Shown here: positions 9,407-18,637 of the stretch, one piece after another
How the letters are laid out: each line of letters opens with the position of its first letter
How positions within the stretch are numbered: position 1 is the stretch's first letter
Source of the DNA: Mycolicibacterium psychrotolerans
GTDB lineage: Bacteria; Actinomycetota; Actinomycetes; Mycobacteriales; Mycobacteriaceae
Direction of reading: 5' to 3'
NCBI RefSeq assembly: GCF_010729305.1
Contig: NZ_AP022574.1
Coordinates: forward strand, 2,046,001 to 2,110,000
Length of the DNA: 64,000 nt
Made by a program: the position numbers and the translations under genes
The notes under the pieces: generated by a model
Database searches by the model: none
Told to the model about the DNA's origin: nothing
The model's input: the letters and a program-made list of their open reading frames with translations, nothing else

Positions 9407-10615
9407 GTGACGGACGCGGCGCTGGGATGCAACTCGGAGGTCGGCACGCTGCGGACGGTGATCCTGCACCGTCCGGGGGCCGAGCTGAAGAGACTGACGC
9501 CACGCAACAACGACACGCTGCTGTTCGACGGGCTGCCGTGGGTGAGCAGGGCGCAGGAGGAACACGATGCGTTCGCCGCGCTGCTGCGGTCCCGGGGGGT
9601 CGAGGTGCTGCTGCTCGGCGATCTGCTGACCGAGGCGCTCGCCCACAGCGGGGCCGCGCGCATGCACGGGATATCCGCCGCGGTCGACGCGCGTCGGCTG
9701 GGTGTGCCGCTGGCGCAGGAACTCTCGACGTATCTGCGCACCCTGGACGCGGGCGCGCTCGCGCACGTGCTGATGGCCGGGATGACGTTCGACGAGCTGC
9801 CGTTCGGCGAGAACGAGCTGTCGCTGGTGCGACGCATGCACCACGGCGGGGACTTCGTCATCGACCCGCTGCCCAACCTGCTGTTCACCCGCGACTCGTC
9901 GTTCTGGATCGGGCCGCGGGTGGCCATCACGTCGCTGGCCATGCATGCGCGGGTGCGTGAGACGTCGCTGACCGATCTGATCTACGCGCACCATCCCCGG
10001 TTCCTCGGAGTGCGCCGCGCCTACGAATCGCGGTCGGCTCCCGTCGAGGGCGGGGACGTGCTGCTGCTCGCGCCCGGCGTGGTCGCGGTCGGGGTGGGGG
10101 AGCGGACGACGCCGGCGGGTGCGGAGGCACTGGCCCGCAGCCTCTTCGACGACGGCCTCGCCCACACCGTGCTGGCGGTGCCCATCGCGCAGGAGCGCGC
10201 GCAGATGCATCTGGACACCGTGTGCACGATGGTCGACACCGACGCGGTGGTGATGTATCCGAACATCGTCGACTCGCTGACCGCGTTCCCGATCCGCCGG
10301 TCCGCGGGCGGGGTGCGGATCGATCGCGCCGCCCCGTTTGTCGACGCCGCCGCCGATGCGATGGGCATCGGCAAGCTGCGGGTCATCGACACCGGCCTCG
10401 ATCCGGTGACCGCCGAACGCGAGCAGTGGGACGACGGCAACAACACGCTGGCGGTCGCGCCGGGTGTGGTGGTGGCCTACGAGCGCAACACCGAAACGAA
10501 TGCGCGACTCGAGGATTCGGGCATCGAAGTGCTCGCGATCTCGGCCTCGGAGTTGGGCACCGGCCGCGGCGGCCCGCGCTGCATGTCGTGCCCCGCAGCC
10601 CGCGATCCGCTCTAG
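9407..10615 (+). CDS. arcA: arginine deiminase
   Basis: This 402-aa protein converts L-arginine to citrulline and ammonia. Visible family motifs are the N-terminal [25 protein letters not shown] with a substrate-binding Asp, [10 protein letters not shown] with the catalytic His and Asp, and GGPRCMSCP with the nucleophile Cys392 near the C-terminus. GTG at 9407 is chosen over an in-frame GTG at 9398 because TACGGT ends 7 nt upstream, implying a leaderless message. No arcB or arcC lies beside it, so this is not a complete arginine deiminase energy operon. Confidence 0.94.
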   Translation: MTDAALGCNSEVGTLRTVILHRPGAELKRLTPRNNDTLLFDGLPWVSRAQEEHDAFAALLRSRGVEVLLLGDLLTEALAHSGAARMHGISAAVDARRLGVPLAQELSTYLRTLDAGALAHVLMAGMTFDELPFGENELSLVRRMHHGGDFVIDPLPNLLFTRDSSFWIGPRVAITSLAMHARVRETSLTDLIYAHHPRFLGVRRAYESRSAPVEGGDVLLLAPGVVAVGVGERTTPAGAEALARSLFDDGLAHTVLAVPIAQERAQMHLDTVCTMVDTDAVVMYPNIVDSLTAFPIRRSAGGVRIDRAAPFVDAAADAMGIGKLRVIDTGLDPVTAEREQWDDGNNTLAVAPGVVVAYERNTETNARLEDSGIEVLAISASELGTGRGGPRCMSCPAARDPL

Positions 10616-10617
10616 TC

Positions 10618-10676
10618 GCGAGCGTGCATCCCTTGTAGCGCGCATCCGCACCGCGCTACCGCCCGTGCACGTTCGC
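10618..10676. repeat. imperfect palindromic intergenic element, copy A
   Basis: This 59-bp element lies between the convergent arcA and pmt genes. The outer arms GCGAGCGTGCA and TGCACGTTCGC pair at ten of eleven positions, and the eleventh is G-U in RNA. The inner arms GTAGCGCG and CGCGCTAC are perfect with a 9-nt loop. Two symmetrical 6-nt internal loops separate them. It may act as a bidirectional terminator, although there is no T-tract. Similar elements occur at 26286-26345 and 37444-37503. Confidence 0.65.
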
Positions 10677-10693
10677 GGCCGCGGCAAAAGGGG

Positions 10694-12244
10694 CTAGCGC
10701 CAGGACGGCAGCCAGATCTGCATGTTCCAGGTGCCCTGCGAGATCGGCAGGCCCGTCAGGATCGGGTACATCCACGCGAAGTTCGTGATCACCAGCGCCA
10801 CATAGCAGCTCACCACCAGAAGGCCGAGCGTGCGGCGTTCGGCGTTCTGTCGCGGGGCGTGCAGGATGTCGCCGAGGATCATCGCGATCATCATCACCAG
10901 GAACGGCGCCATGGTCGCCGCGTAGAAGAAGTACATCTGCCGGTCGATGTCGGCGAACCACGGCAGGAAGCCGGCGCTGTAGCCGACCAGCAGCACCGCA
11001 TAGCGCCAGTCGCGCTTGACGAACGCCTTCCACAGCGCCCAACCGAGCACCGGAACCGCGACGAACCACATCGCCGGGGTGCCGACCAGCATGACCGCCT
11101 TGACGCAGGACTGCGCGCCGCAGCCGGGCACATCCTGGTTGTCGATCGCGTACAGCACCGGGCGCAGCGACATCGGCCACGTCCACGGCTTGGACTCCCA
11201 CGGGTGGTGGTTGCCGTCGGCGTTGGTCAGGCCGGAGTGGAACCGGTACGCCGCGTAGGTGTAGTGCCACAGCGAGCGCAGCGCGTCGGGGATCGGCAGC
11301 ACACTGTCCGGTCCGATCGATCGGCCGACCTCGTAGCGGTTCACCCCGGTCTCCGATGCGAACCACATCGCGTACGAGCCCAGGTACACCCCGAACGGAA
11401 TCAACACCATCGCGTACAGCGACGGCCCCACGTCGCGGCGCACCGCACCCAGCCACGGCCGCGGCACCCGGTACTGCTTGCGGGCCGCAACGTCGAACGC
11501 GACGCTCATCACGCCGAAGAACAGCACGAAGTACAGACCCGACCACTTGGTGGCGCATGCCAGCCCGAGCAGGAGGCCTGCCCCGAACCGCCACCAGCGC
11601 ACCCCCAGCCGCGGACCCCACGGCGTCTCGGCGATCCGGCCGTCCAGCAGCGCGACGTGCATGCGCTCGCGCACCTGGTCCCGGTCGACGATCAGGCAGC
11701 CGAACGCCGCGACCACGAAGAACACCAGGAAGATGTCCAGCAGCGCGGTCCGCGCGATCACGAAGCTGACGCCGTCGGCGATCAGCAGCAGCCCGGCGAT
11801 GCCGCCGACCAGGGTGGAGCGGCTGATCCGGCGGGTGATCCGCACGACGAGGAGCACCAGCACGACGCCGCACAGCGCGCCGGTGAAGCGCCAGCCCACC
11901 CCGTTGTAGCCGAACAGCGCCTCGCCCAGGGCGATCATCTGTTTGCCGACCGGCGGGTGCACCACCAGCCCGTAGCCGGGGTTGTCCTCGACGCCGTGGT
12001 TGTGCAGCATCTGCCAGGCCTGCGGCGCGTAGTGCTTCTCGTCGAAGACCGGCGTGCCCGCGTCGGTGGGCGAACCCAGGTTGAGGAAGCGGGTCACCGC
12101 GGCCAGCGCGGTGACGACAGCGGTCATCGCCCAGCCCTGCAACCGGTCGAGTGGGCCGAAGTCGGCGACCGGAACCAGGGGTCCCGGGGAGATGACGGGG
12201 ACCGCGCGCTGTTCGACGACGAGCTCGTCGGGCGGGGCTGTCAC
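10694..12244 (-). CDS. pmt: protein O-mannosyltransferase (dolichyl-phosphate-mannose type)
   Basis: This 516-aa polytopic protein of the GT39 family has about ten to eleven membrane helices. The catalytic acidic pair is in VFDEKHYAPQAW on the first extracytoplasmic loop, followed by HPPVGK, as in mycobacterial Pmt (Rv1002c). It transfers mannose from polyprenyl-phosphate-mannose to Ser/Thr of proteins during Sec export. The GTG start lies 7 nt after TACGAT (reverse strand), an element that overlaps the rsmI promoter. Confidence 0.93.
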   Translation of the reverse strand: MTAPPDELVVEQRAVPVISPGPLVPVADFGPLDRLQGWAMTAVVTALAAVTRFLNLGSPTDAGTPVFDEKHYAPQAWQMLHNHGVEDNPGYGLVVHPPVGKQMIALGEALFGYNGVGWRFTGALCGVVLVLLVVRITRRISRSTLVGGIAGLLLIADGVSFVIARTALLDIFLVFFVVAAFGCLIVDRDQVRERMHVALLDGRIAETPWGPRLGVRWWRFGAGLLLGLACATKWSGLYFVLFFGVMSVAFDVAARKQYRVPRPWLGAVRRDVGPSLYAMVLIPFGVYLGSYAMWFASETGVNRYEVGRSIGPDSVLPIPDALRSLWHYTYAAYRFHSGLTNADGNHHPWESKPWTWPMSLRPVLYAIDNQDVPGCGAQSCVKAVMLVGTPAMWFVAVPVLGWALWKAFVKRDWRYAVLLVGYSAGFLPWFADIDRQMYFFYAATMAPFLVMMIAMILGDILHAPRQNAERRTLGLLVVSCYVALVITNFAWMYPILTGLPISQGTWNMQIWLPSWR

Positions 12245-12268
12245 GCCTGCGATCGTAGGCTGTGGGGC
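12245..12268. promoter_or_regulatory. shared bidirectional pmt/rsmI promoter
   Basis: The whole 24-bp gap is one symmetrical core. TACGAT on the reverse strand (12257-12252) serves pmt, and TAGGCT on the forward strand (12256-12261) serves rsmI. The two hexamers share the self-complementary TA at 12256-12257, which gives the pattern ANNNTANNNT. Each hexamer ends 7 nt from its start codon, so both messages should be leaderless or nearly so. Confidence 0.6.
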
Positions 12269-13105
12269 ATGGCCGCTGGACGACTGCTCATCGGCGCCAC
12301 GCCGCTGGGTCAGCCGTCGGACGCGTCGACCCGGCTGATCAGGGCGCTGGCCACCGCCGACGTGATCGCCGCCGAGGACACCCGCCGGGTGCGCACGCTC
12401 GCCAATGCCCTCGAGGTGCGACCGGTCGGCAGGATCGTCAGCCTCTTCGACCAGAACGAGGCGTCACGCGTGCCCGCGCTGCTCGACGACATCCGCGGGG
12501 GCGCGACGGTGCTGCTGGTCAGCGACGCCGGAATGCCGCTGATCAGCGATCCCGGCTACCGGATGGTCGCGGCGTGTGTCGAGGCCGAGCTGCCGGTCCA
12601 GTGCCTGCCGGGACCGTCGGCGGTGACGACGGCGCTGGCGGTGGCCGGGCTGCCGTCGGAGAGGTTCTGCTTCGAGGGCTTCGCGCCCCGCAAGCAGTCG
12701 GCGCGCACCACGTGGTTGCAGACGCTGGCGGCCGAGCCCCGCACGTGTGTGTTCTTCGAATCGCCGCGCCGGCTCGGCGACTGTCTGTGCGACGCGGTGA
12801 CGGTGCTGGGAGGCGAGCGTCGCGCGGTGGTGTGCCGGGAGCTGACCAAGACGCACGAGGAGATCGTGCGCGGGACACTCGGCGAGCTGGCGGAGTGGGC
12901 CACCGGACCCGTGCTGGGGGAGATCACCGTGGTGCTCGCGGGCGCGACGCCCGTCGCTGATCCCGACAGCCTGGTGGCCGAGGTGAACCGGCTGGTCGCG
13001 GACGGTCTGCGGGTCAAGGATGCGTGCGCGCAGGTGGTCGCGGCGCATCGCGGTGCGCCGTCACGCCGGGAGCTCTACGACGCGGTGCTGCGCTCCCGGG
13101 ACTGA
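12269..13105 (+). CDS. rsmI: 16S rRNA 2'-O-ribose C1402 methyltransferase RsmI
   Basis: This 278-aa protein is a tetrapyrrole-methylase-fold enzyme. LIGATPLGQPSD, AEDTRRVRTL, LVSDAGMPLISDPG (the SAM loop) and PGPSAVTTALAVAGLP are characteristic of RsmI. It methylates the 2'-OH of C1402 in 16S rRNA. Upstream in-frame extension runs over pmt on the opposite strand and is not coding. The ATG at 12269 matches the leaderless promoter at 12256-12261. It ends in a 45-bp tail-to-tail overlap with pabB. Confidence 0.93.
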   Translation: MAAGRLLIGATPLGQPSDASTRLIRALATADVIAAEDTRRVRTLANALEVRPVGRIVSLFDQNEASRVPALLDDIRGGATVLLVSDAGMPLISDPGYRMVAACVEAELPVQCLPGPSAVTTALAVAGLPSERFCFEGFAPRKQSARTTWLQTLAAEPRTCVFFESPRRLGDCLCDAVTVLGGERRAVVCRELTKTHEEIVRGTLGELAEWATGPVLGEITVVLAGATPVADPDSLVAEVNRLVADGLRVKDACAQVVAAHRGAPSRRELYDAVLRSRD

Positions 13106-14317
13106 CGACGCCATGATCGGGGCCGCCTTGTGCAGGCACTCCTCCCATTCGCGCACCGGGTCGGAGTCCGCGGTGATGCCGCCGCCGACGCCGAGGACGG
13201 CGCTGCCCGACGGGGTGAACTCGACGGTGCGGATCGCGACGTTCATTTCGCAGCCGGCTGCGGGGGAGGCCAGACCGATGGTGCCGCAGTACACGCCGCG
13301 GCGGTGCGGCTCCCACTGCCGGAGCAGCTCGCGCGCCCGCTGCTTGGGGGTGCCGGTCACCGAGGCCGGCGGGAATGTCGCGTCCAGCAGCGCCCGGGTG
13401 GGGACGTCGGTGCCCACCCGCGCCGTCACCGTCGACACCAGATGCCACACCCCGGGGGCCGGGCGAACCGCGAGGAGTTCGGGCACCGTCACCGATCCGG
13501 TCTGCGCGACGCGGCCGAGGTCGTTGCGCACCAGGTCGACGATCATGATGTTCTCGGCCACGTCCTTGACCGACGCGCGCAGTGCGGCCGGGTCCGCGTG
13601 TCGCGGCAGGGTGCCCTTGATCGGGCTCGACGTGACGGCGTCGCCGTGCCTGCGCAGGAACAGCTCGGGAGACAGCGACGCCACCGCGCCCCAGGTGCCT
13701 GCGAGGAACGCCGCGCGGGCCGGGGCGGTCCGCGCCACCGCGTCGACGAAGAAGTCGACGGGCGCGCCGTCGAGCGTGCCGGTGAACTGGGTGCAGACGC
13801 ACGCCTGGTAGATCTCGCCGGCGGCGATGGCCTCGAGGCAGTCCCGCACGCCGCGCTGATGCGCCGACCTGTCGGCCTCGCCCCACGCGATCGCGGCGCC
13901 CCGCACGCTCCCCGGCTCCCGCAGCGCCTCGGTGACCCAGCCGGAAAGCGGTGCACCGGAAAGGCTTTCATGCCACCAGGTGCCGTCGGAGGCGCACCGC
14001 AGCACGCAGTCCGACCAACCGCCGGCCGCCTCGGGCAGCCGCGGTCCGTGACCGTCTGCTCCCGGGTCGGGGTAGGACAGGTAGCCGAACCACCCGCCGC
14101 CGACCGCGCCGTCCGCGCGTGCCGCGGGAGGCACGTCGAACACCCCGGCGGGCGCCACCGCCGACAGCGTCACCGACGGGGCGATCACCGCCCGCGAGCC
14201 GAACCAGTCACCGATCAGCGCAGCCGGGGGTGCGAGGCCGCGCCGCGGCGCCGCGGCGGCCAGCGCACCGAGGACCGTCGGGGCGCTGCCAAGCTCGCCG
14301 AGTCGGTCGATGCGCAC
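13061..14317 (-). CDS. pabB: aminodeoxychorismate synthase component I
   Basis: This 418-aa chorismate-binding enzyme forms 4-amino-4-deoxychorismate from chorismate and ammonia for folate synthesis. The signature SSPIKGTLPR (PIKGT at 232-236, the PabB-type Lys motif), VKDVAENIMIVDLVRNDLGRV and FPPASVTGTPKQRA are all present. No glutaminase domain (PabA) is fused or adjacent. GATAAT on the reverse strand (14329-14324) ends 6 nt before the GTG start, so the message is probably leaderless. The promoter overlaps the 3' end of the sigma-factor gene. Confidence 0.92.
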   Translation of the reverse strand: MRIDRLGELGSAPTVLGALAAAAPRRGLAPPAALIGDWFGSRAVIAPSVTLSAVAPAGVFDVPPAARADGAVGGGWFGYLSYPDPGADGHGPRLPEAAGGWSDCVLRCASDGTWWHESLSGAPLSGWVTEALREPGSVRGAAIAWGEADRSAHQRGVRDCLEAIAAGEIYQACVCTQFTGTLDGAPVDFFVDAVARTAPARAAFLAGTWGAVASLSPELFLRRHGDAVTSSPIKGTLPRHADPAALRASVKDVAENIMIVDLVRNDLGRVAQTGSVTVPELLAVRPAPGVWHLVSTVTARVGTDVPTRALLDATFPPASVTGTPKQRARELLRQWEPHRRGVYCGTIGLASPAAGCEMNVAIRTVEFTPSGSAVLGVGGGITADSDPVREWEECLHKAAPIMASSVPGAQHRVVELPA

Positions 14318-14324
14318 CGGGCCA

Positions 14325-15233
14325 TTATCGGCCGATGCGTCGCGGCACGGTCACCGTGGCGAGTTTCTCCGGATTGCGCATCGCGTAGAAGTTCGCGATC
14401 TTGCCGTCGATCACCTCGATCAGCACGACGCCCTCGAGATGCTCGCCGGTGTAGAGGACCAGTGCGGGTGCGCTGTTGTAGATCGCGGGCTCCACGCGGC
14501 CTCCGGCGCCGCCGAGCCGCACCAGGCCGATCACCAGCCGCGCCACCCGCTCTGCGCCCGACACCGGTCGGCGGGCCGCGCTCACCTTGCCGTCGCTGTC
14601 GGCGGTCCAGACCACGTCGGGGGCGAGCATCGCCATCAGCCCGTCGAGGTCGCCGGTCGCGGCGGCGGTGAAGAACCGCGTGGTGAGCTCGGCGGAGAAC
14701 TGCGGGTCGACGGGCTCGAACCGCTTGCGCCGGGACTGCACGTGCTCGCGGGCGCGGTGGGCCATCTGCCGGACGGCCGCGGTCGACTTCCCGATCGTCG
14801 CGGCGATCTCGTCGTGGTCGAACCCGAACACCTCGCGCAGCACGAAGACGGCACGCTCGTCGGGGCTCAGCGTCTCCAGCACCACCAGCATCGCCATCGA
14901 CACCGACTCGGCGAGCAGCACGTCGGCCGACGGGTCGGCGTCGGTGAGCAGCGGTTCGGGCAGCCACGGCCCGACGTAGGTCTCCTTGCGCCGCGACTGC
15001 GCGCGCAGCGCATTCAGTGCCTGCCGGGTGACGAGCTGGGCCAGGTAGGCCTTGGTGTCGATGACGGTGGCCAGCTGCACCTGCGCCCACCGAAGGTAGC
15101 TTTCCTGTAGCACGTCGTCGGATTCGGTTGCGCTGCCCAGGATTTCGTAGGCGATCGTGAACAGCAGCGGCCGCAGCGCGGTGAAGCGCTCGGCGTGGTC
15201 GTCGCAGGCGGGCGGTACCCCCACGTCGCTCAT
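14325..15233 (-). CDS. ECF41-type RNA polymerase sigma factor, module 1
   Basis: This 302-aa protein has sigma region 2 (about residues 15-85), region 4 (about 115-170) and a SnoaL-like C-terminal domain (about 178-300). The three group-defining motifs of ECF41 factors are visible: WLPEPL at 90-95 in the linker, DSDGK at 212-216, and NPEKL at 287-291. In this group the fused C-terminal domain, not a separate anti-sigma factor, controls activity. The start overlaps the stop of the upstream oxidoreductase gene by 4 nt (ATGA), so both are translated from one message. It is a close paralogue of the sigma factor at 16513-17415. Confidence 0.92.
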   Translation of the reverse strand: MSDVGVPPACDDHAERFTALRPLLFTIAYEILGSATESDDVLQESYLRWAQVQLATVIDTKAYLAQLVTRQALNALRAQSRRKETYVGPWLPEPLLTDADPSADVLLAESVSMAMLVVLETLSPDERAVFVLREVFGFDHDEIAATIGKSTAAVRQMAHRAREHVQSRRKRFEPVDPQFSAELTTRFFTAAATGDLDGLMAMLAPDVVWTADSDGKVSAARRPVSGAERVARLVIGLVRLGGAGGRVEPAIYNSAPALVLYTGEHLEGVVLIEVIDGKIANFYAMRNPEKLATVTVPRRIGR

Positions 15234-16411
15234 CGGACTCCGATCGCGTCGTCGGCGGCGGGTGCGGTGCTGCGGGCGGGGCCCGTGCGTGAGCGGTAGG
15301 AGCCGGGCTCGGCGCCTTCGCCGGCCATCCACTTCACCGTCCACCGGCACACCTGCTCCTTGATCAGCGCACCGGCGCGACCGCCGACGTAGAGCGCGAT
15401 CGGGGTGTCGTCGGCGCGCTGGACCTGCAGGGTGCCCGCGCGCCTGCCGAGGCTGATGCACTGCGCGGTCATAGGCACCGACACTGTGACGGGAGATGCG
15501 CCCGCGATACGGGCGAGCACGGTGTCGGCCGCCAGCACGCCCATCGGCAGGCTGGCCTGGCAGCTCATCCGGTAGGGCCGGCGCGACGGCGCGGCGGAGT
15601 CGCCGGCGGCGACGATGCGGTCGTCGTCGACGCTGGTGTACGTCTCGTCGGTGACGACGCGGCCCACCCCGTCGGTGGTCAGTCCACTGGCGGCGGCCAG
15701 CCCGGGAACCCCGAAGCCGGCGGCCCACACCGTCACCGCGCTCGCGATGATCCGTCCGTCGGCGAGGGCGACGTGGTCGGGCCCGACCGCGGTGACGGTG
15801 GCGGCGTCGCCGTCGACGAGCACCACGCCGAGCTTGTGCAGTCGCTTGGTCACCGAGCGGCGGCCCGGCCGGCTCAGCGACGGTCCGACGACGGTGCTCA
15901 CCAGTGTCACCGGGCGGCCGGCCTCGGCGAGTTCGGCCGCGGCTTCGATGCCGGTCAGGCCACCGCCGACGACGACGATCGGTGCGGGCAGCGCGACGTC
16001 GGCCAGCCGCGCCTTCAGGCGCGTCGCCGGCTCCCACTCGCTCAGCGAGTAGCCGAATTCCGCGGCGCCCGGCACCGACGCCGGCACCGCGCCGGTGCTG
16101 CCGGCCGCGTAGACGAGGTAGTCGTAGTCCAGCGTGGCGCCGGAGGCCAGCACGACCCGCCGCGCGGCGGCGTCGATCCGCTCGACACTGTCCACCAGCA
16201 GGTGCACGCGCTCGCCCAGCACCTCGGCGTAGTCGACCGCTGCGTCGTGGTTGTCCGCGACCAGTTGGTGCAGACGAATCCGCTCCACGAAGTGCGGTCG
16301 GGGGTTGACCAGTGTCACCGCCAGATCGTCACGTGACGTCAGCCGGTTGGCGGCCATCACGCCGGCGTAGCCGCCGCCGATCACGAGGACGCGGAACTGT
16401 CGTGCGGTCAT
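15230..16411 (-). CDS. FAD-dependent oxidoreductase (NDH-2-like), ECF41 module 1
   Basis: This 393-aa flavoprotein has an N-terminal FAD-binding Rossmann loop (VLVIGGGYAGVMAANRL), a central NAD(P)-binding loop (IVVVGGGLTGIEAAAELAE), and the FAD-contacting VAAGDSAA near residue 275. The overall layout resembles type II NADH dehydrogenases and related pyridine-nucleotide-disulfide oxidoreductases. ECF41 sigma genes are typically linked to one oxidoreductase, epimerase or carboxymuconolactone decarboxylase gene that they transcribe, and this is the probable target. Its substrate is unknown. A two-block ECF41-like promoter lies upstream at 16462-16488. Confidence 0.88.
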   Translation of the reverse strand: MTARQFRVLVIGGGYAGVMAANRLTSRDDLAVTLVNPRPHFVERIRLHQLVADNHDAAVDYAEVLGERVHLLVDSVERIDAAARRVVLASGATLDYDYLVYAAGSTGAVPASVPGAAEFGYSLSEWEPATRLKARLADVALPAPIVVVGGGLTGIEAAAELAEAGRPVTLVSTVVGPSLSRPGRRSVTKRLHKLGVVLVDGDAATVTAVGPDHVALADGRIIASAVTVWAAGFGVPGLAAASGLTTDGVGRVVTDETYTSVDDDRIVAAGDSAAPSRRPYRMSCQASLPMGVLAADTVLARIAGASPVTVSVPMTAQCISLGRRAGTLQVQRADDTPIALYVGGRAGALIKEQVCRWTVKWMAGEGAEPGSYRSRTGPARSTAPAADDAIGVR

Positions 16412-16461
16412 TGTGTCTCCTCGGGGTCATCCGGCTCACCGATGAGCCGGTCTGACCTCAA

Positions 16462-16488
16462 GACACCTCGCACACGTGGAGTGTGACA
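16462..16488 (-). promoter_or_regulatory. ECF41-type promoter, module 1
   Basis: Read on the reverse strand, TGTCACA (16488-16482) is followed by exactly 16 nt and then TGTC (16465-16462). The described ECF41 promoter is TGTCACA, 16 nt, CGTC, so only one base differs. It lies about 50 bp upstream of the oxidoreductase start codon. The second module has the same layout at 18638-18664, which supports autoregulation by the ECF41 factors. Confidence 0.75.
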
Positions 16489-16512
16489 GCCCACCGACGA
16501 ATGTGGTGTACG

Positions 16513-17415
16513 TCACTGCCGGCTGACGGTTCGCGGGATGAACGCGGTCAGTTTGTCCGGGTTGCGCATCGCGTAGAAATTGGTGATGCGGCCGTCGGCG
16601 ATCTCGATCAGAAAGACTCCCTCGAACACGTTGCCTTGATAGACCGCGACAGCGGGGGTGAAGTTGCAGGTGGTGATCTCGAAGCGGACGTCGGCCATGT
16701 CACGGACGTACTCGAAGAACCGCCTCAAGACCGACGCGACCTTCCTCGCGCCCACGATCGGGCGTCGGGCGGCGGCAGCCTTGCCACCGCTGTCGGCGGT
16801 CCACGTGACGTCCGGCGCGAGAAGTGACACCAGGCCTTCGACGTCGCCGGTCCGCGCCGCGGTCAGGAACCGGTCGGTGATCTGCGCCGTCCATGCCGTG
16901 TCGACGGGGCCGAACCTCCGGCGGCGTGCGTGCACGTGTCCACGGGCCCGGTGCGCCATCTGGCGCACCGTCGCCACACTCCTGCCGACCGCAGCGGCGA
17001 TCTCGTCGTAGTCGAATCCGAACACCTCGCGCAGCACGAACACCGCACGCTCGTCGGGCGTGAGCGTCTCGAGCAGAACCAGCATCGCCATCGACACCGA
17101 CTCCGCCAGAACCAGATCCGCGGCGGCGTCGCGGTCGTCGAGCAGCAGCGGCTCCGGCAACCACGGTCCGACGTAGTCCTCACGGCGGCGGGTTCTGGTA
17201 CGCAGCGCGTTGAGGGCCTCCCGGGTCACCAGCTGGGCCAGGTATGCCTTCGTGTCCCGCACCACCGCGAGATCGACGTCGGCCCACCGCAGATAGCTGT
17301 CCTGCAGCACGTCGTCGGATTCGGTCGCCGAGCCCAGGATCTCGTAGGCGATCGTGAACAACAGCGGCCGGAGGTGGGTGAAGCGGTCGGCGTGTTCGCC
17401 GGGTGAGGCGCTCAC
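16513..17415 (-). CDS. ECF41-type RNA polymerase sigma factor, module 2
   Basis: This 300-aa paralogue of the sigma factor at 14325-15233 has the same order of regions 2 and 4 and a SnoaL-like C-terminal domain. WLPEPL is at 85-90, DSGGK at 208-212 and a canonical NPDKL at 285-289. The region-4 recognition segment differs modestly from module 1 (VGRSVATVRQMAHRARGH against IGKSTAAVRQMAHRAREH). The GTG start overlaps the stop of the upstream oxidoreductase by 4 nt (GTGA). It probably transcribes its own two-gene module. Confidence 0.92.
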   Translation of the reverse strand: MSASPGEHADRFTHLRPLLFTIAYEILGSATESDDVLQDSYLRWADVDLAVVRDTKAYLAQLVTREALNALRTRTRRREDYVGPWLPEPLLLDDRDAAADLVLAESVSMAMLVLLETLTPDERAVFVLREVFGFDYDEIAAAVGRSVATVRQMAHRARGHVHARRRRFGPVDTAWTAQITDRFLTAARTGDVEGLVSLLAPDVTWTADSGGKAAAARRPIVGARKVASVLRRFFEYVRDMADVRFEITTCNFTPAVAVYQGNVFEGVFLIEIADGRITNFYAMRNPDKLTAFIPRTVSRQ

Positions 17416-18629
17416 CCTTCGGTGGCCATCTTCGCGGCCGGCACCGGCTGTTCGGGACGCGGACCACCCGTGAACCAGAACGCCGAGTCCGGCCTGCGGG
17501 CCGCGCGCCGAATACCCCACAGCGTCCCCCGGCAGATGGCCTCTTTCACGATGGCGCCGACGCGACCGCCGAAGTAGACGTTGATCGCCGAGTCGTCCTT
17601 GCGCGCCACCTGTAGGACGCCCGCGCGCCGGCCGAGGCTGAGGCACGAACCCGCGTAGCCGTACTCGAAGACCGCCGGCACGCTGCCGGCGATCCGGCTC
17701 AGCACGGTGTCGGCGGCCTGCGGGCCGAGTTGCCCCGCAGTGGCGCAGCACATCCGCAGCGGTGCTCCCGAGGGGGCGGCGCAGTCGCCAGCGGCCACGA
17801 TGTGTGGATCGTCCACGCTGGTGAGCGTCTCATCGGTGAGCAACCGGCCGATCGAGTCGGTGCGCAGTCCGCTGGCGGCGGCCAGGTCCGGAACACCGAA
17901 ACCTGCGGCCCAGATCGTCACGGCGCTCGGCCGCACGGCGCCGTCGGCGAACACGACGGCATCGGATCGAACCTCGGCGACCACATCCTCGTGTCGGACG
18001 ACCACGCCGAGCCTCGCCAGGGTCCTGGCGACGGAGCGCCGGCCCGGCTCCGACAGCGTCGGCGCCAGTCGTCCGCCACAGACCAGCGTGACGCGGCGCC
18101 CCTGCTCGGCGAGCTCGGCGGCCACCTCGATTCCGGTCAGTCCACCGCCGACGACGGTCACCGGGGCGTCCGTGTGCAATTCGTCGAGCCTGTCGCGCAG
18201 TTGCTGCGCGGACTCGAATTCCGCGATCGCGTGCGCGAACTCGGCGACACCCGGCACCGACGACGGTGTTGCCACCGTGCTGCCGACCGCATAGATGAGG
18301 TAGTCGTACTGCAGCGATCCGCCCGATGCGAGCCGAACGCAGCGGACGTCGGCGTCGATCCGGGTCGCGGTGTCGACGACCAGGTTGATGTCCTCGCCGA
18401 GCAGCGTCCCATAGTCGACGCTGGCGTCGTAGCCGCCGGTCAGCATCTGGTGCAGCCGGATCCGCTCGATGAACTTGGGGCGCGGGTTCACCAACGTGAC
18501 GTCGGGAACCTGCCCCGCTGGGCGCAGTCGCAGGCGATTGGCCGCGAGTGTTCCTGAGTAGCCGCCGCCGATGACGACGACCCTAGGTGCAGCGGGCCGC
18601 GAGGTGAGTTCTGTGTTGCTTTCGGTCAT
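17412..18629 (-). CDS. FAD-dependent oxidoreductase (NDH-2-like), ECF41 module 2
   Basis: This 405-aa flavoprotein is paralogous to that at 15230-16411. It has RVVVIGGGYSGTLAANRL for FAD, VTVVGGGLTGIEVAAELAEQG for NAD(P), and IVAAGDCAAPSG, where module 1 has DSAAPS. It is the first gene of the second sigma/oxidoreductase pair. The upstream ECF41-like site (18638-18664) ends 8 nt before the ATG, so transcription may start at or within a few bases of the start codon. The substrate is unknown. Confidence 0.88.
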   Translation of the reverse strand: MTESNTELTSRPAAPRVVVIGGGYSGTLAANRLRLRPAGQVPDVTLVNPRPKFIERIRLHQMLTGGYDASVDYGTLLGEDINLVVDTATRIDADVRCVRLASGGSLQYDYLIYAVGSTVATPSSVPGVAEFAHAIAEFESAQQLRDRLDELHTDAPVTVVGGGLTGIEVAAELAEQGRRVTLVCGGRLAPTLSEPGRRSVARTLARLGVVVRHEDVVAEVRSDAVVFADGAVRPSAVTIWAAGFGVPDLAAASGLRTDSIGRLLTDETLTSVDDPHIVAAGDCAAPSGAPLRMCCATAGQLGPQAADTVLSRIAGSVPAVFEYGYAGSCLSLGRRAGVLQVARKDDSAINVYFGGRVGAIVKEAICRGTLWGIRRAARRPDSAFWFTGGPRPEQPVPAAKMATEG

Positions 18630-18637
18630 GCCCTCGA

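Noticed and set aside
10859..12268. Long open frame on the + strand running into rsmI
   Set aside because: It is antisense to pmt, has Arg/His/Gln-rich composition typical of an opposite-strand shadow, and rsmI has its own well-supported ATG at 12269.
15234..16037. Upstream extension of the module-1 sigma factor frame
   Set aside because: It overlaps the oxidoreductase gene in another frame and is rich in Arg; the sigma family starts at the residues encoded from 15233.
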